A stretch of DNA of 44,177 nt from an uncultured Coprococcus sp. (GCA_947632705.1 CANRQE010000016.1:1-44177); one strand, 5' to 3'. Shown: positions 9,005 through 17,640, numbered from the stretch's first letter. Translations and numbers: made by a program. The notes: a model not told the origin generated them from the letters alone.

Positions 9005-9466
9005 ATGAACAAATTAGAAGGAAAAATTGTGGCAAATGGTGCAAAGATAGGAATTGTGGCTGCGAGATTCAATGAATTCATTGTATCAAAGCTGGTAAGC
9101 GGGGCAGAAGATGCATTGCTCCGGCATGAGGTAAAGCCGGAGGATATTACAATTGCATGGGTGCCCGGTGCATTTGAAATACCGCTTGCAGCCAAGAAAA
9201 TGGCACTGTCAGGACGTTATGATGCAGTCATCTGTCTGGGAACCGTGATCAGAGGAGCCACCAGTCATTACGATTATGTCTGCAGCGAGGTGTCAAAGGG
9301 GATTGCAGCAGTATCCCTGGAATCCGGAATCCCTGTGATGTTCGGGGTGGTAACTACCGAAAACATAGAGCAGGCAATTGAACGGGCCGGTACAAAGGCA
9401 GGCAATAAAGGATATGACTGTGCGATGGGTGCGCTGGAAATGATCGACCTGATGAAGCAGATGTAG
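9005..9466 (+). CDS. ribH: 6,7-dimethyl-8-ribityllumazine synthase
   Basis: A 153-residue enzyme of normal length that condenses the ribitylaminouracil with dihydroxybutanone phosphate and assembles into capsid-like shells. Visible motifs are [41 protein letters not shown] (with the catalytic His) and [20 protein letters not shown] 9005 is chosen because AAGGAGG lies seven bases upstream; a frame open from 8981 is an artefact. It is 20 bases after ribBA. Confidence 0.96.
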   Translation: MNKLEGKIVANGAKIGIVAARFNEFIVSKLVSGAEDALLRHEVKPEDITIAWVPGAFEIPLAAKKMALSGRYDAVICLGTVIRGATSHYDYVCSEVSKGIAAVSLESGIPVMFGVVTTENIEQAIERAGTKAGNKGYDCAMGALEMIDLMKQM

Positions 9467-9484
9467 TGTTGGGAAGTGATTGGG

Positions 9485-10288
9485 TTGAATCCGGATACAA
9501 AAATTATATTTTTTGATATTGACGGTACACTGATTACAGAAGACGGGAGAAGATATTTTCCTGAGAGTGCAAAGCAGGCAATCCGGGAGGCGAGGGCCAA
9601 CGGACATCTGGTATTTATCAATACGGGACGTGTGTTTTGTAATGTGAATGAGGAAATCCGGGAGGCCGGCTTTGACGGTTATGTATGCGGCTGCGGCACT
9701 TATATCAGCTATAATGGTGAAACCCTGTTTCATCATGAAACAGACAGGCAGGTGTGTCATAAAATAGCTGCTGCATGCAGAAAATACCGTATGTATCCAT
9801 TGTATGAGCATACAGACAGAATCTATATAGACGGAGCCTGTGAAAAAAATCAGTATCTCCGTGAAATCGTAACTTATTTTCGCGGAAACGGGAACAGGGT
9901 ATATGACAATATAGAGACGGAGGATTTTGTGTTTGATAAGTTCTGTGCATGGTACGATGCAGGAAATCCGGATCTGGCGGCTTTTAAACAGGAAACAGGG
10001 CAGGATTTTACTTATATCCAGCGTGAAGGAAATTTTTGCGAAATGAGTCCGGTCGGGTACAGTAAGGCAACCGGTATCCGGTTCCTGTTAGAGTATTTTG
10101 GGCTGCCGCTTGAGAATGCCTATGCCTTTGGGGACAGTACAAATGATGAAGCTATGTTGTCATATGTGAAAAATAGTATTATAATGCAAAAAGGGCCTGA
10201 ATCAATGAAAAAAAAGGTGATGATGGTCACGGAAGATGCCGAAGATCATGGGATCTATAACGCTTTAAAGAAATTGGAGATTATTTAA
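9485..10288 (+). CDS. Cof-type HAD-IIB phosphatase, candidate riboflavin-pathway ARPP phosphatase
   Basis: A 267-residue HAD hydrolase with IIFFDIDGTLI (nucleophile Asp and DxD), VFINTGR (motif II), a Cof-type cap (about 80-185), a motif III Lys in YSKATGIRFLLEY and AFGDSTNDEAML (motif IV). Related Bacillus proteins (YcsE, YitU, YwtE) dephosphorylate the RibD product. Its place 18 bases after ribH makes that role attractive here, but it is inferred. GGGAAGTGA at 9471-9479 resembles the ribosome binding consensus and fits a TTG start at 9485; GTG 9476 would lie inside that site. The stop overlaps the next start by one base. Confidence 0.82.
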   Translation: MNPDTKIIFFDIDGTLITEDGRRYFPESAKQAIREARANGHLVFINTGRVFCNVNEEIREAGFDGYVCGCGTYISYNGETLFHHETDRQVCHKIAAACRKYRMYPLYEHTDRIYIDGACEKNQYLREIVTYFRGNGNRVYDNIETEDFVFDKFCAWYDAGNPDLAAFKQETGQDFTYIQREGNFCEMSPVGYSKATGIRFLLEYFGLPLENAYAFGDSTNDEAMLSYVKNSIIMQKGPESMKKKVMMVTEDAEDHGIYNALKKLEII

Positions 10289-11097
10289 TGGAAGAATACG
10301 GAAAAGTTTCTATGACGGACCAGATTGCCATTGCGGTTGCAAGTCCCAAAAATTACAAAGAACTGACACATTTAAAACCCGGAAAAACCGTCGCGTTTGT
10401 CATCTTGCTGACATTTATTCTGACCTTCATACAGACAGGAATCGGAGTCCTGTGCTTTCTGTTCAAAATCGGGGGCTTTGAAAATCTGTTTATGAATAAG
10501 ATCCCGGATTTTGTTTATGAAAATGGGAGCCTGACAATGGACAATGAGATGGAGCTTGTCATTGGTACAGTCGACATTTATGTCAATACTGAGCAGGATG
10601 TAATACACATGGAAGAAATGGAAAATGACGGCATCTACATCACAATCGGAAAAAAGGGTGTGATATTCGGAGCGGTAAACGGAAGCTATGTATATGAACA
10701 GGACGAATATCCTTTGTCGATGCTGTTTCCGTCTCGTCTGGACAATAAGGAGCTGTGCACCTATATACCGGGTATTTATTTTGCCATTATCATAAGCTAT
10801 ATCGGTTCGATGATTGGAACTGCTGCTAAATGGTTATTTTTTGCTTTGATTTTTTCAATCATGGGACGTGCCGCAGCAGCGAATCTACAGACCGGATTAT
10901 ATTACGGCGACGTGTACAGAATCTGTATATACGGACAAAGTCTGGGCTTACTGCTTTCGGCAGTGAATATGGCGGTAGGATATTTCGTTCCGGCCACATT
11001 GATGTTTTTGATCATGATTATTTTATCGTTTGTTTTTATCAACCGCGGAATTATAAGTCATGTCAACTTTTCTGAACATCCGCCGGGAAGTATGTAA
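10288..11097 (+). CDS. DUF1189-like integral membrane protein
   Basis: A 269-residue protein with one membrane segment at about 30-55 and an extracytoplasmic domain (about 60-150) rich in acidic residues (PDFVYENGSLTMDNEMELV). Three further segments follow (about 160-180, 185-200 and 215-260). This layout and the FVYENGSL segment resemble the DUF1189 family of Firmicutes, whose function is not established. Translation is coupled to the upstream phosphatase through a TAATG overlap. It belongs to the tail of the riboflavin operon; a functional link to flavins is not evident. Confidence 0.65.
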   Translation: MEEYGKVSMTDQIAIAVASPKNYKELTHLKPGKTVAFVILLTFILTFIQTGIGVLCFLFKIGGFENLFMNKIPDFVYENGSLTMDNEMELVIGTVDIYVNTEQDVIHMEEMENDGIYITIGKKGVIFGAVNGSYVYEQDEYPLSMLFPSRLDNKELCTYIPGIYFAIIISYIGSMIGTAAKWLFFALIFSIMGRAAAANLQTGLYYGDVYRICIYGQSLGLLLSAVNMAVGYFVPATLMFLIMIILSFVFINRGIISHVNFSEHPPGSM

Positions 11098-11107
11098 CGG
11101 AGGGCAT

Positions 11108-11626
11108 ATGGAAATAGAAAAAAAATATCTGGTAACAGACATTCCCATTGATTATAAAACATATCCCTGCCGGTTGCTGGAGCAGGGATATATATCTACC
11201 GATCCGGTAATCCGGATCAGAAGGGCAGACGACAGATATATACTGACAGTAAAATCAAAAGGCCTGCTTGCCAGAGAGGAATTTGAACTGGATATGGAGC
11301 AATCTTCCTATCAGGCGCTGTTAAAAAAAATAGATGGGAATCTTGTTTCCAAGCGGAGATATCTGATTCCTCTGTCTGAAACGGAAGGCAGTACCGGTAA
11401 TCCGGAACTGGACCGGCAGCTCACGATTGAACTGGATATATTTGAAGGCATATTTGGAGGCCTGATTTATGCGGAGGTGGAATTTCCTTCGGAGGAAACG
11501 GCAAATGCATTTATACCGCCTGCGTGGTTTGACAGGGATGTAACATATGATGCTGCCTTTCATAACAGCAGCCTGAGTGCCATGACGGAACGGGAGCGAG
11601 AGCAGTTTATAAAAAATCTGAGATGA
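11108..11626 (+). CDS. CYTH domain protein (triphosphate tunnel family)
   Basis: A 172-residue single-domain CYTH protein. It starts with the signature MEIEKKYLV (ExExK) and continues with VIRIRRADDRYILTVKSKG, EEFELDMEQ, SKRRYLIPL, TIELDIFEG and YAEVEFPS. Together these form the charged tunnel that binds triphosphates and metal. Bacterial members hydrolyse inorganic triphosphate or act on nucleotides; the substrate is not predictable here. The start follows GGAGG at 11099-11103, and the longer frame from 11060 overlaps the upstream gene without support. It lies 10 bases after the DUF1189-like gene. Confidence 0.85.
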   Translation: MEIEKKYLVTDIPIDYKTYPCRLLEQGYISTDPVIRIRRADDRYILTVKSKGLLAREEFELDMEQSSYQALLKKIDGNLVSKRRYLIPLSETEGSTGNPELDRQLTIELDIFEGIFGGLIYAEVEFPSEETANAFIPPAWFDRDVTYDAAFHNSSLSAMTEREREQFIKNLR

Positions 11627-11642
11627 TAAAGGAGGATATAAG

Positions 11643-12188
11643 ATGAAAGTCAGAATGTTATTTGAGCCGGGCTATGAAGAGGTTGAGGCTTTAACTGTCG
11701 TGGATATTTTAAGAAGGGCAAAAATAGAATGCCTGATGGTAGCGTGTAATGATGAGGATACGGTAACGGGTTCCCATAACATTACCGTTAAAATGGATGA
11801 AAAGATCAGCGGACTTGACGGAGATGCCGATATGCTTGTGTTACCGGGAGGACTTGTAGGAGTCAATCATCTGAAAGCGGACGAGACGGTTGCGGCGCTT
11901 GTGAAGCAGCAGTATCAAAGAGGCGGCTATGTTGCGGCGATCTGTGCGGCCCCGACGGCGCTTGGAGCGTATGGAATTCTGAAAGAAAAGAAGGCAACCT
12001 GTTATCCGGGAATGGAGCAGGAGCTTTTCTGCCAGCAGGCGCTGACAGAAAAGGTGGTAGTAGATGGAAAACTGATTACCAGCCGTGGACTCGGTACGGC
12101 CATTCCGTTTGCCTTAAAGCTGGTGGAGATCCTGGTCAATGAAGAGACAGCCAGAGACTTAGCGAAGAAGATTGTATATGAATATTAG
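11643..12188 (+). CDS. DJ-1/PfpI family protein
   Basis: A 181-residue alpha/beta protein of the DJ-1 family. It shows the early acidic motif GYEEVEALTVVDILRRA (E15 in the usual position), a LVLPGG strand and the nucleophile elbow AAICAAPTALG with C101, followed by the YPG and TSRGLGTAIPFAL segments. Members act in repair of glycated macromolecules, as chaperones or as peptidase-like enzymes; the particular role here is unknown. AAGGAGG stands directly upstream. The end overlaps the start of the helicase gene. Confidence 0.88.
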   Translation: MKVRMLFEPGYEEVEALTVVDILRRAKIECLMVACNDEDTVTGSHNITVKMDEKISGLDGDADMLVLPGGLVGVNHLKADETVAALVKQQYQRGGYVAAICAAPTALGAYGILKEKKATCYPGMEQELFCQQALTEKVVVDGKLITSRGLGTAIPFALKLVEILVNEETARDLAKKIVYEY

Positions 12189-14547
12189 GATATCGGTACG
12201 AAACCTCGTAGAATTTATTTTCAGAAGCGGTGATATCAGTGACGGACATAGTGGGACTCTGTCAAAGGAGGCTATGAATGCGGGAAGCAGAATTCATAGA
12301 AAACTCCAGAAAAAGGCAGGGTCTTATTATAATGCAGAGGTTCCCTTAAAAATAACAATAGAACGGGACTCCCATGTAGCCGTGATAGAAGGACGGGCGG
12401 ACGGTATTATAGAAACGGAACATCCGGATGTCCAAACGGAACCTGTTATGATTGATGAGATTAAAGGAGTGTACAGAAAGCTTGCGGATATTGAGGAGCC
12501 GGAGCCGGTACATCTGGCACAGGCAATGTGTTATGCATATATATATGCTGAAAAAAACGGGCTTTCCGATATACAGGTTCGTATTACTTATGTAAACTTA
12601 GAAAATGAAGAAACAAAATATTTCGTAAATCGCTTTTCCTTTGAAGCGTTGAACCGGTGGTTTCAGGATTTAATGGACCGGTTGTTTCTCTGGCTTTCTT
12701 ATGTGTCATCCCATCAGGCAGAGCGGAATGCTTCCATTGAAGAATTGGAATTTCCGTTTCCATATCGAAAGGGACAGAAGGAAATGGCGGCCTGTGTATA
12801 TAAAGCCATTGAGAAGGAACAGCATCTGTTTGTACAGGCGCCGACAGGAATCGGAAAAACCATGGCGGCCGTATATCCTGCAATCAAGTCTTTTGTAACC
12901 GGAAAAACCTCCAAACTGTTTTATTTGACTGCAAAAACAATTGCACATACCGTAGCTAAACATGCAATTGCCCTGCTTCGGGAGAGAAAACTGATATTTT
13001 CATCGGTCATCATAACCGCCAAGGAAAAGCTGTGTCCCAATGAAGAGACAGAGTGTACTGCGGAAACCTGTCCGTATGCAAAGGGCCATTATGACAGGAT
13101 CAATGAAGCCTTGTATGATCTGATCACGCATGAAAAGGATATTCATCGGGAGACCATTCTGCGTTATGCAGATCAGCATAGGGTCTGTCCGTTTGAACTG
13201 AATCTGGATGCCTGTCTGTTCGCAGATGCAGTGATCTGCGATTATAATTATGTCTTTGATCCCCGGGTAAATCTGAAACGCTTTTTTGCAAAAGAAGGAG
13301 GGTCTCCGGAAAATTATGTTTTTCTGGTAGATGAAGCCCATAATCTGGTAGACAGAGCCTCATCCATGTACAGTGCAGTCCTGATCAAGGAAGATTTTCT
13401 GAGAATTAAGAAAATCGTGAAAAAATATCATGGAAGACTTGCAGGCTCCATTGAAAAGTGCAACAGGGAATTGCTGGAAATGAAACGGGCCTGTATGAAT
13501 GAAGATTATCAGGTGCTGGCATCCATTGGAGATCTGCATTTAAAGCTGTTGAATCTTTACGCAGGGCTGGAAAGCTTTTTGGAAGAATATAAGCATATTC
13601 CCGAGCGAAAGGAAATTCTGGAATTTTATTTTCAGATCAATACCTTTTTAAATATAGCAGAACTGGTAGATGATAACTATGTTATATATGATGAAATTCT
13701 GCCCGACAGTTCTTTTATGGTAAAGCTTTTCTGTGTACATCCTGCCGAAAATCTGAAAAGTTGTCTTGCAAAGGGAATTGCAACCATCTTTTTTTCGGCA
13801 ACCATCCTGCCTGTTACCTATTATAAAGAGATGCTTTCGGATTCACCGGAGGATTGTGCCATTTATATTCCTTCTCCGTTTGACAAAAACAACAGAAAAA
13901 TTCTTTTAGGACAGGATGTTACGACCAGATATGCAAAAAGAGGCATATCTGAGTATAAGCGGATATATGAATATATAAAAGCGGTTGTAAATAGTAAAAA
14001 CGGAAATTACATGGTATTTTTCCCGTCCTACAGGATGATGAATGAGATTTATGAGCTGACACAGGCGGAACTGCAGGAGACGCAGCATCTGATGCTTCAG
14101 AGCCCGGGAATGAAGGAGGCGGAACGGGAGAATTTCCTGAAACAGTTTGAAGAAAAGCAGCATGTGCTTGCATTTTGCATTATGGGCGGGATTTTTTCCG
14201 AGGGTATCGATCTGGACAGGGAAAAGCTGTCGGGTGCAATCGTTGTTGGCCCCGGGCTGCCGCAGGTATGCCACGAAAGAAACATTCTGATGGAGTATTT
14301 TAACCGGAAGAACGGCAGAACCGGTTTCCGGTATGCATATCTGTATCCGGGTATTAATAAGGTGTTTCAGGCGGCAGGCAGAGTCATTCGTACGGAGGAG
14401 GATAAAGGGATTATCTTATTGCTGGATGAACGGTTTGTTACCAGAGAATATGCGGAGCTGTTTCCGGTGGAGTGGCAGGATGCCGTCTGCTGCAGCAGAC
14501 ATACTGTGGGACAGCTGCTGAGGGACTTCTGGGAACGTACGACATGA
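12178..14547 (+). CDS. XPD/DinG-type Fe-S helicase with N-terminal PD-(D/E)XK nuclease domain
   Basis: A 789-residue protein. Residues 1-180 carry a nuclease-like core: D75 in EGRADGII, E94/K96 in IDEIKG, and Q115/Y119 in LAQAMCYAY, the pattern of RecB/Cas4-type domains. A superfamily 2 helicase follows, with Walker A APTGIGKT (221-228), DEAH (385-388) and the late motifs FFSATI, GIFSEGIDL and QAAGRVIRTEEDKG. Cysteines 286, 293, 298 and 337 can bind an Fe-S cluster as in XPD/DinG. The likely role is DNA repair, unwinding 5'-to-3' with coupled cleavage; this is inferred. ATG 12178 overlaps the DJ-1 gene by 11 bases; TTG 12172 is an alternative. Confidence 0.87.
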   Translation: MNIRISVRNLVEFIFRSGDISDGHSGTLSKEAMNAGSRIHRKLQKKAGSYYNAEVPLKITIERDSHVAVIEGRADGIIETEHPDVQTEPVMIDEIKGVYRKLADIEEPEPVHLAQAMCYAYIYAEKNGLSDIQVRITYVNLENEETKYFVNRFSFEALNRWFQDLMDRLFLWLSYVSSHQAERNASIEELEFPFPYRKGQKEMAACVYKAIEKEQHLFVQAPTGIGKTMAAVYPAIKSFVTGKTSKLFYLTAKTIAHTVAKHAIALLRERKLIFSSVIITAKEKLCPNEETECTAETCPYAKGHYDRINEALYDLITHEKDIHRETILRYADQHRVCPFELNLDACLFADAVICDYNYVFDPRVNLKRFFAKEGGSPENYVFLVDEAHNLVDRASSMYSAVLIKEDFLRIKKIVKKYHGRLAGSIEKCNRELLEMKRACMNEDYQVLASIGDLHLKLLNLYAGLESFLEEYKHIPERKEILEFYFQINTFLNIAELVDDNYVIYDEILPDSSFMVKLFCVHPAENLKSCLAKGIATIFFSATILPVTYYKEMLSDSPEDCAIYIPSPFDKNNRKILLGQDVTTRYAKRGISEYKRIYEYIKAVVNSKNGNYMVFFPSYRMMNEIYELTQAELQETQHLMLQSPGMKEAERENFLKQFEEKQHVLAFCIMGGIFSEGIDLDREKLSGAIVVGPGLPQVCHERNILMEYFNRKNGRTGFRYAYLYPGINKVFQAAGRVIRTEEDKGIILLLDERFVTREYAELFPVEWQDAVCCSRHTVGQLLRDFWERTT

Positions 14548-14565
14548 GAATTAAGGAAAGAAAAC

Positions 14566-14594
14566 TATACAAAACAGATAAATGGTAGTACAAT
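14566..14594 (+). promoter_or_regulatory. Weak putative promoter of murF
   Basis: TATACA (14566-14571), a 17-bp spacer and TACAAT (14589-14594), in the 101-base gap between the helicase gene and murF. There is no terminator in the gap, so murF may also be read from upstream. Confidence 0.35.
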
Positions 14595-14648
14595 GTAAAA
14601 TGCTTACAGGATATGCTGTCTATAATCAAAAAAAGAATAGGGGAATAT

Positions 14649-16016
14649 ATGGAAAATATTACAGTCAAAGATATTGTGGAAATTACAGGCGGACGACTGC
14701 TGTGTGGAAATCCGGATACACCTTTAACAGATTTGTGTACAAATTCACAGAACATAAAAGAAGGAGATTTGTTCATACCGCTGCCGGGAGAAAAAACGGA
14801 CGGACATCTTTATATTCAGAGTGCGATGGAAATCGGTGCTGCCACGTTAACGGCACAGCATGATGAGGCGGAGTCCGAAAAAGCTTATATCAGGGTAGCT
14901 GATACCATGGAAGCCCTGCGTACCATCGGAAGATATTTCAGAAATAAATTCCGGATTCAATATATAGGCGTGACCGGAAGTGTGGGAAAAACCACCACAA
15001 GAGAAATGATTGCCGCAGCGTTGTCTATCGGAATGTGCACTTATCAGACTCCAAAGAATTATAATTCACAGGTCGGTGTACCTGTTACATTGTCGGGTAT
15101 ATGCTCGGAACATAAGGCGGCTGTGGTGGAAATGGGAATCAGCAAAGAAGGTGAGATGGCGATTCTTGCCGATATAGTAAGGCCGCATATGTGTGTCGTG
15201 ACGATGATCGGAGATGCCCATATAGATGAACTGAAAAGTAAAGAAAATATCAGAAGGGAAAAGCTTTCCATTATAAAGGGAATGTCCGAAGACGGAATTC
15301 TGTTTATGAATGGAGATGATATTATGCTTCGCGAGGTAAAGGAAGATTTGCCGTGCAGAACCATAACATACGGATTCCGGGAAGATTGCGACTACAGGGC
15401 ATGCGATGTATACAGTGAGAACAGATATATGCTTTTTGACTGCGTACATGGAGATGAAAGAGTTCCGGTCAGATTAAGTATTCTTGGCAAACATAATGTC
15501 AGCAACTGCCTTGCGGCATTGGCCGTTGCAGACCAGATGGGTATTCCGATGGAGCAGGCCGCACAGGCATTTCCTTTCTTTGAAGGACAGCGACAAAGAG
15601 TGATCGAGCAAAAGGGCAGGTTCACTATTATAGATGATACATATAATGCAAACCCGGCTTCCATGCGGGCGGGCATCAATATGTTATGCGATATGCCGTG
15701 TGAAGGACGGAAATTTGCGGTGCTTGGAGACATGCTGGATCTGGGACCGGACAGCCAGAGATATCACAGAGAAATCGGAGTTTATCTGCGGGATAAAAAA
15801 ATAGATGAAGTGATCGTCATAGGAGATATGGCGCAGGAGATCAAAAGAGGACTGGAGGAAAACGGAAATGGTTATCCGAAAGTATATTCCTTTAAAGATA
15901 TGGAAGAAATTGCGCTTTACCTTACCACAATCATGAAATCCGAGGATATTGTATTTTTAAAGGCCTCCCATGGTATGAATTTCAAAGAAGTGGTGAATCT
16001 TCTGACGAATTATTAA
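14649..16016 (+). CDS. murF: UDP-N-acetylmuramoyl-tripeptide--D-alanyl-D-alanine ligase
   Basis: A 455-residue Mur ligase that adds D-Ala-D-Ala to the UDP-muramyl tripeptide in the cytoplasm. Domain 1 (1-100) has the MurF-type DLCTNSQNIKEGDLFIPLPG segment. The ATP-binding domain has GVTGSVGKTT (107-116), MGISKEGEM and HIDELKSKENI. The C-terminal domain has DDTYNANPASMRAG and VLGDMLDLG, both typical of MurF. ATG 14649 follows a GGGG-type ribosome binding site and gives the usual length; the open frame continues to 14613 without support. It is followed by a strong terminator. Confidence 0.95.
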   Translation: MENITVKDIVEITGGRLLCGNPDTPLTDLCTNSQNIKEGDLFIPLPGEKTDGHLYIQSAMEIGAATLTAQHDEAESEKAYIRVADTMEALRTIGRYFRNKFRIQYIGVTGSVGKTTTREMIAAALSIGMCTYQTPKNYNSQVGVPVTLSGICSEHKAAVVEMGISKEGEMAILADIVRPHMCVVTMIGDAHIDELKSKENIRREKLSIIKGMSEDGILFMNGDDIMLREVKEDLPCRTITYGFREDCDYRACDVYSENRYMLFDCVHGDERVPVRLSILGKHNVSNCLAALAVADQMGIPMEQAAQAFPFFEGQRQRVIEQKGRFTIIDDTYNANPASMRAGINMLCDMPCEGRKFAVLGDMLDLGPDSQRYHREIGVYLRDKKIDEVIVIGDMAQEIKRGLEENGNGYPKVYSFKDMEEIALYLTTIMKSEDIVFLKASHGMNFKEVVNLLTNY

Positions 16017-16041
16017 TAAAAATTGTATAAAACAACCATAG

Positions 16042-16076
16042 AAACTGTTCTGCACAAATAGGCAGAACAGTTTTCT
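16042..16076 (+). terminator. Intrinsic terminator after murF
   Basis: A perfect 12-bp stem (AAACTGTTCTGC with GCAGAACAGTTT, 8-base loop) running into TTTTCTTT. It ends the transcript that may begin at the riboflavin promoter. Confidence 0.9.
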
Positions 16077-16188
16077 TTGTCTAAAATGTCATGGATTTCC
16101 GTGGAAGCAGACATTTGATATTGCAAAATGTAGAAATCGTATCTTTTGTATTGAAAAAAATAAAAAAAAGGAGTAATATCAACCTAGC

Positions 16189-16215
16189 TTGAATAAATCA
16201 TAACAGTAGTATAAA
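16189..16215 (+). promoter_or_regulatory. Possible promoter of the DUF6465 gene
   Basis: TTGAAT (16189-16194) and TATAAA (16210-16215) with a short 15-bp spacer; a TAAATA hexamer at 16212 would give 17 bp. A GGAGG site at 16238-16242 precedes the ATG at 16251. Confidence 0.35.
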
Positions 16216-16250
16216 TAATACATATTATTTCATTTTTGGAGGATTTGAAA

Positions 16251-16700
16251 ATGGCTACAGTAAAGAAGGAAGAAGTAAAGAAGATAACAAAAGCAACTCC
16301 TGCTGATGCAGTTGCAAAGGTGGAAGCAGCTAAGAAAGCAGCAGCTAAGAAGGCTGAGGCTCCAAAGGCAGAAGTAAAACCGGCAGCTAAGAAGGCAGAA
16401 GCTCCTAAGGCAGAAGCAAAGCCGGCAGCTAAGAAGGCAGCAGCTCCAAAGGCTGAGGCAAAACCGGCAGCAAAGAAGCCTGCAGTTAAGAAACCGGCAG
16501 CTAAGAAGGCAGCAGTTAAGACAGAGGAGTCTGTATTTATCGAATTTGCCGGCGGACAGATTGAAGTTGCAGCAATTATTGCAAAGGCAAAGGAAAACAT
16601 CGGGAATAAGGATGTTAAGGCTCTGAATGTATATTATCAGCCAGAGACAGGTATGGTATATTACACAGCAGACGGTGAGACAGGTTCTTACAGACTGTAA
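16251..16700 (+). CDS. DUF6465 family protein with Ala/Lys/Pro-rich repeat tail
   Basis: A 149-residue, strongly basic protein. Residues 1-95 are almost entirely Ala, Lys, Pro and Glu, including three 14-residue repeats of the form APKAExKPAAKKxx (37-78) and a shorter continuation. This resembles histone H1-like or HU-tail sequences. Residues 96-149 form a compact domain (VFIEFAGGQIEVAAII, then LNVYYQPETGMVYYTADGE) that matches my memory of DUF6465 proteins of Lachnospiraceae. The function is unknown; binding of nucleic acid or of an acidic polymer by the basic tail is a guess. It is a single gene between two terminators, with a good GGAGG site. Confidence 0.75.
   Translation: MATVKKEEVKKITKATPADAVAKVEAAKKAAAKKAEAPKAEVKPAAKKAEAPKAEAKPAAKKAAAPKAEAKPAAKKPAVKKPAAKKAAVKTEESVFIEFAGGQIEVAAIIAKAKENIGNKDVKALNVYYQPETGMVYYTADGETGSYRL
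16359..16484 (+). repeat. Three tandem 42-bp coding repeats
   Basis: Copies at 16359-16400, 16401-16442 and 16443-16484 encode APKAEVKPAAKKAE, APKAEAKPAAKKAA and APKAEAKPAAKKPA. Synonymous changes between copies indicate that the repeat is not brand new. Confidence 0.9.
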
Positions 16701-16734
16701 TCTTGTAATATCACATATGGGAATAACAAAGGTT

Positions 16735-16779
16735 TGCCGTACTGACGATGTATGTGTCGTAGTGCGGCATAACTTTTTT
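16735..16779 (+). terminator. Intrinsic terminator before proC
   Basis: Stem of TGCCGTACTGACGA with TCGTAGTGCGGCA (one bulge, one G-U) followed by six T residues. The T-run ends directly at the proC ribosome binding site, so folding could also influence proC translation. Confidence 0.75.
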
Positions 16780-16793
16780 AAGGAGGTATGGAT

Positions 16794-17588
16794 ATGAAAA
16801 TCGGATTTATCGGATGCGGCAATATGGCAACGGCTATGATCAGGGGAATACGAAAAAATCCCCTGTTTGATTCGGATGAAATCGTGGTTTCAGATATATC
16901 GGAAACCGCAGTTTCGCGTATGAAAGAAGAACTGCAGGTACAGGGGAGTACGGATAACAGACAGACTGCAGAACAAAGTGACGTACTTGTTTTGTCTGTC
17001 AAACCTCAATTTTATGAGACGGTGATCCGGGAAATCCGGGATCTTGTTACGACCGATCAGATTATACTGACGATTGCACCGGGAAAGACGCTCTCCTGGT
17101 TATCCGAGTGTTTCGGAAAAGCTGTAAAGCTTGTCAGGACCATGCCGAATACGCCGGCCCTGATCGGAGAGGGAATGACCGGTGCATGTAAAAACAAGCT
17201 TGTAGAACCGCAGGAATATGAATATGTTCTTGCGATGCTCAACAGCTTCGGCAAGGTAGAAACCATTCCTGAAAGCCTGATGGATGTCTGTGTATCTGTC
17301 AGCGGGAGTGCACCGGCTTATGTATATATTCTGATTGAGGCAATGGCAGATGGTGCGGTTGCGGATGGGATGCCAAGACAACAGGCTTATAAATTTGCGG
17401 CTCAGGCAGTGCTTGGAAGTGCGAAGATGGTGCTGGAAACCGGAAAACATCCGGGAGAATTAAAGGATATGGTGTGCTCTCCGGGTGGAACGACTATGGA
17501 AGCGGTCCGTGTACTGGAAGAGAAGGGCTTCCGCTCCTCTGTCATAGAAGCGATGAAGGCCTGCGTCAGGAAAGCAAAAGAGCTGTAG
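16794..17588 (+). CDS. proC: Pyrroline-5-carboxylate reductase
   Basis: A 264-residue enzyme for the last step of proline synthesis, the NAD(P)H reduction of pyrroline-5-carboxylate. The Rossmann fold starts with KIGFIGCGNMATAM. It is followed by VLSVKPQ, RTMPNTPALIGEGMT, the SVSGSAPAYVYILIEAMADGA segment of the dimerisation and substrate domain, and the ending CSPGGTTMEAVRVLEEKGFR. ATG 16794 is chosen over ATG 16788 because AAGGAGG ends seven bases before it and only one base before the other. It is monocistronic. Confidence 0.96.
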   Translation: MKIGFIGCGNMATAMIRGIRKNPLFDSDEIVVSDISETAVSRMKEELQVQGSTDNRQTAEQSDVLVLSVKPQFYETVIREIRDLVTTDQIILTIAPGKTLSWLSECFGKAVKLVRTMPNTPALIGEGMTGACKNKLVEPQEYEYVLAMLNSFGKVETIPESLMDVCVSVSGSAPAYVYILIEAMADGAVADGMPRQQAYKFAAQAVLGSAKMVLETGKHPGELKDMVCSPGGTTMEAVRVLEEKGFRSSVIEAMKACVRKAKEL

Positions 17589-17605
17589 AAAAAACATGAC
17601 AGATA

Positions 17606-17640
17606 TAGAAAAACCCGATACATGCGATCGGGTTTTTCTA
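17606..17640. terminator. Bidirectional terminator between proC and amt
   Basis: A 14-bp perfect stem (TAGAAAAACCCGAT with ATCGGGTTTTTCTA) that supplies T-runs on both strands, serving the convergent proC and amt. A second hairpin without a T-run lies at 17648-17686 (GCATATAAGAGA with TCTCTTATACGC) on the amt side. Confidence 0.9.

Noticed and set aside
16184..16600. Long Ala/Phe-rich minus-strand frame
   Set aside because: It is the reverse complement of the Ala/Lys repeats of the DUF6465 gene and has no ribosome site.
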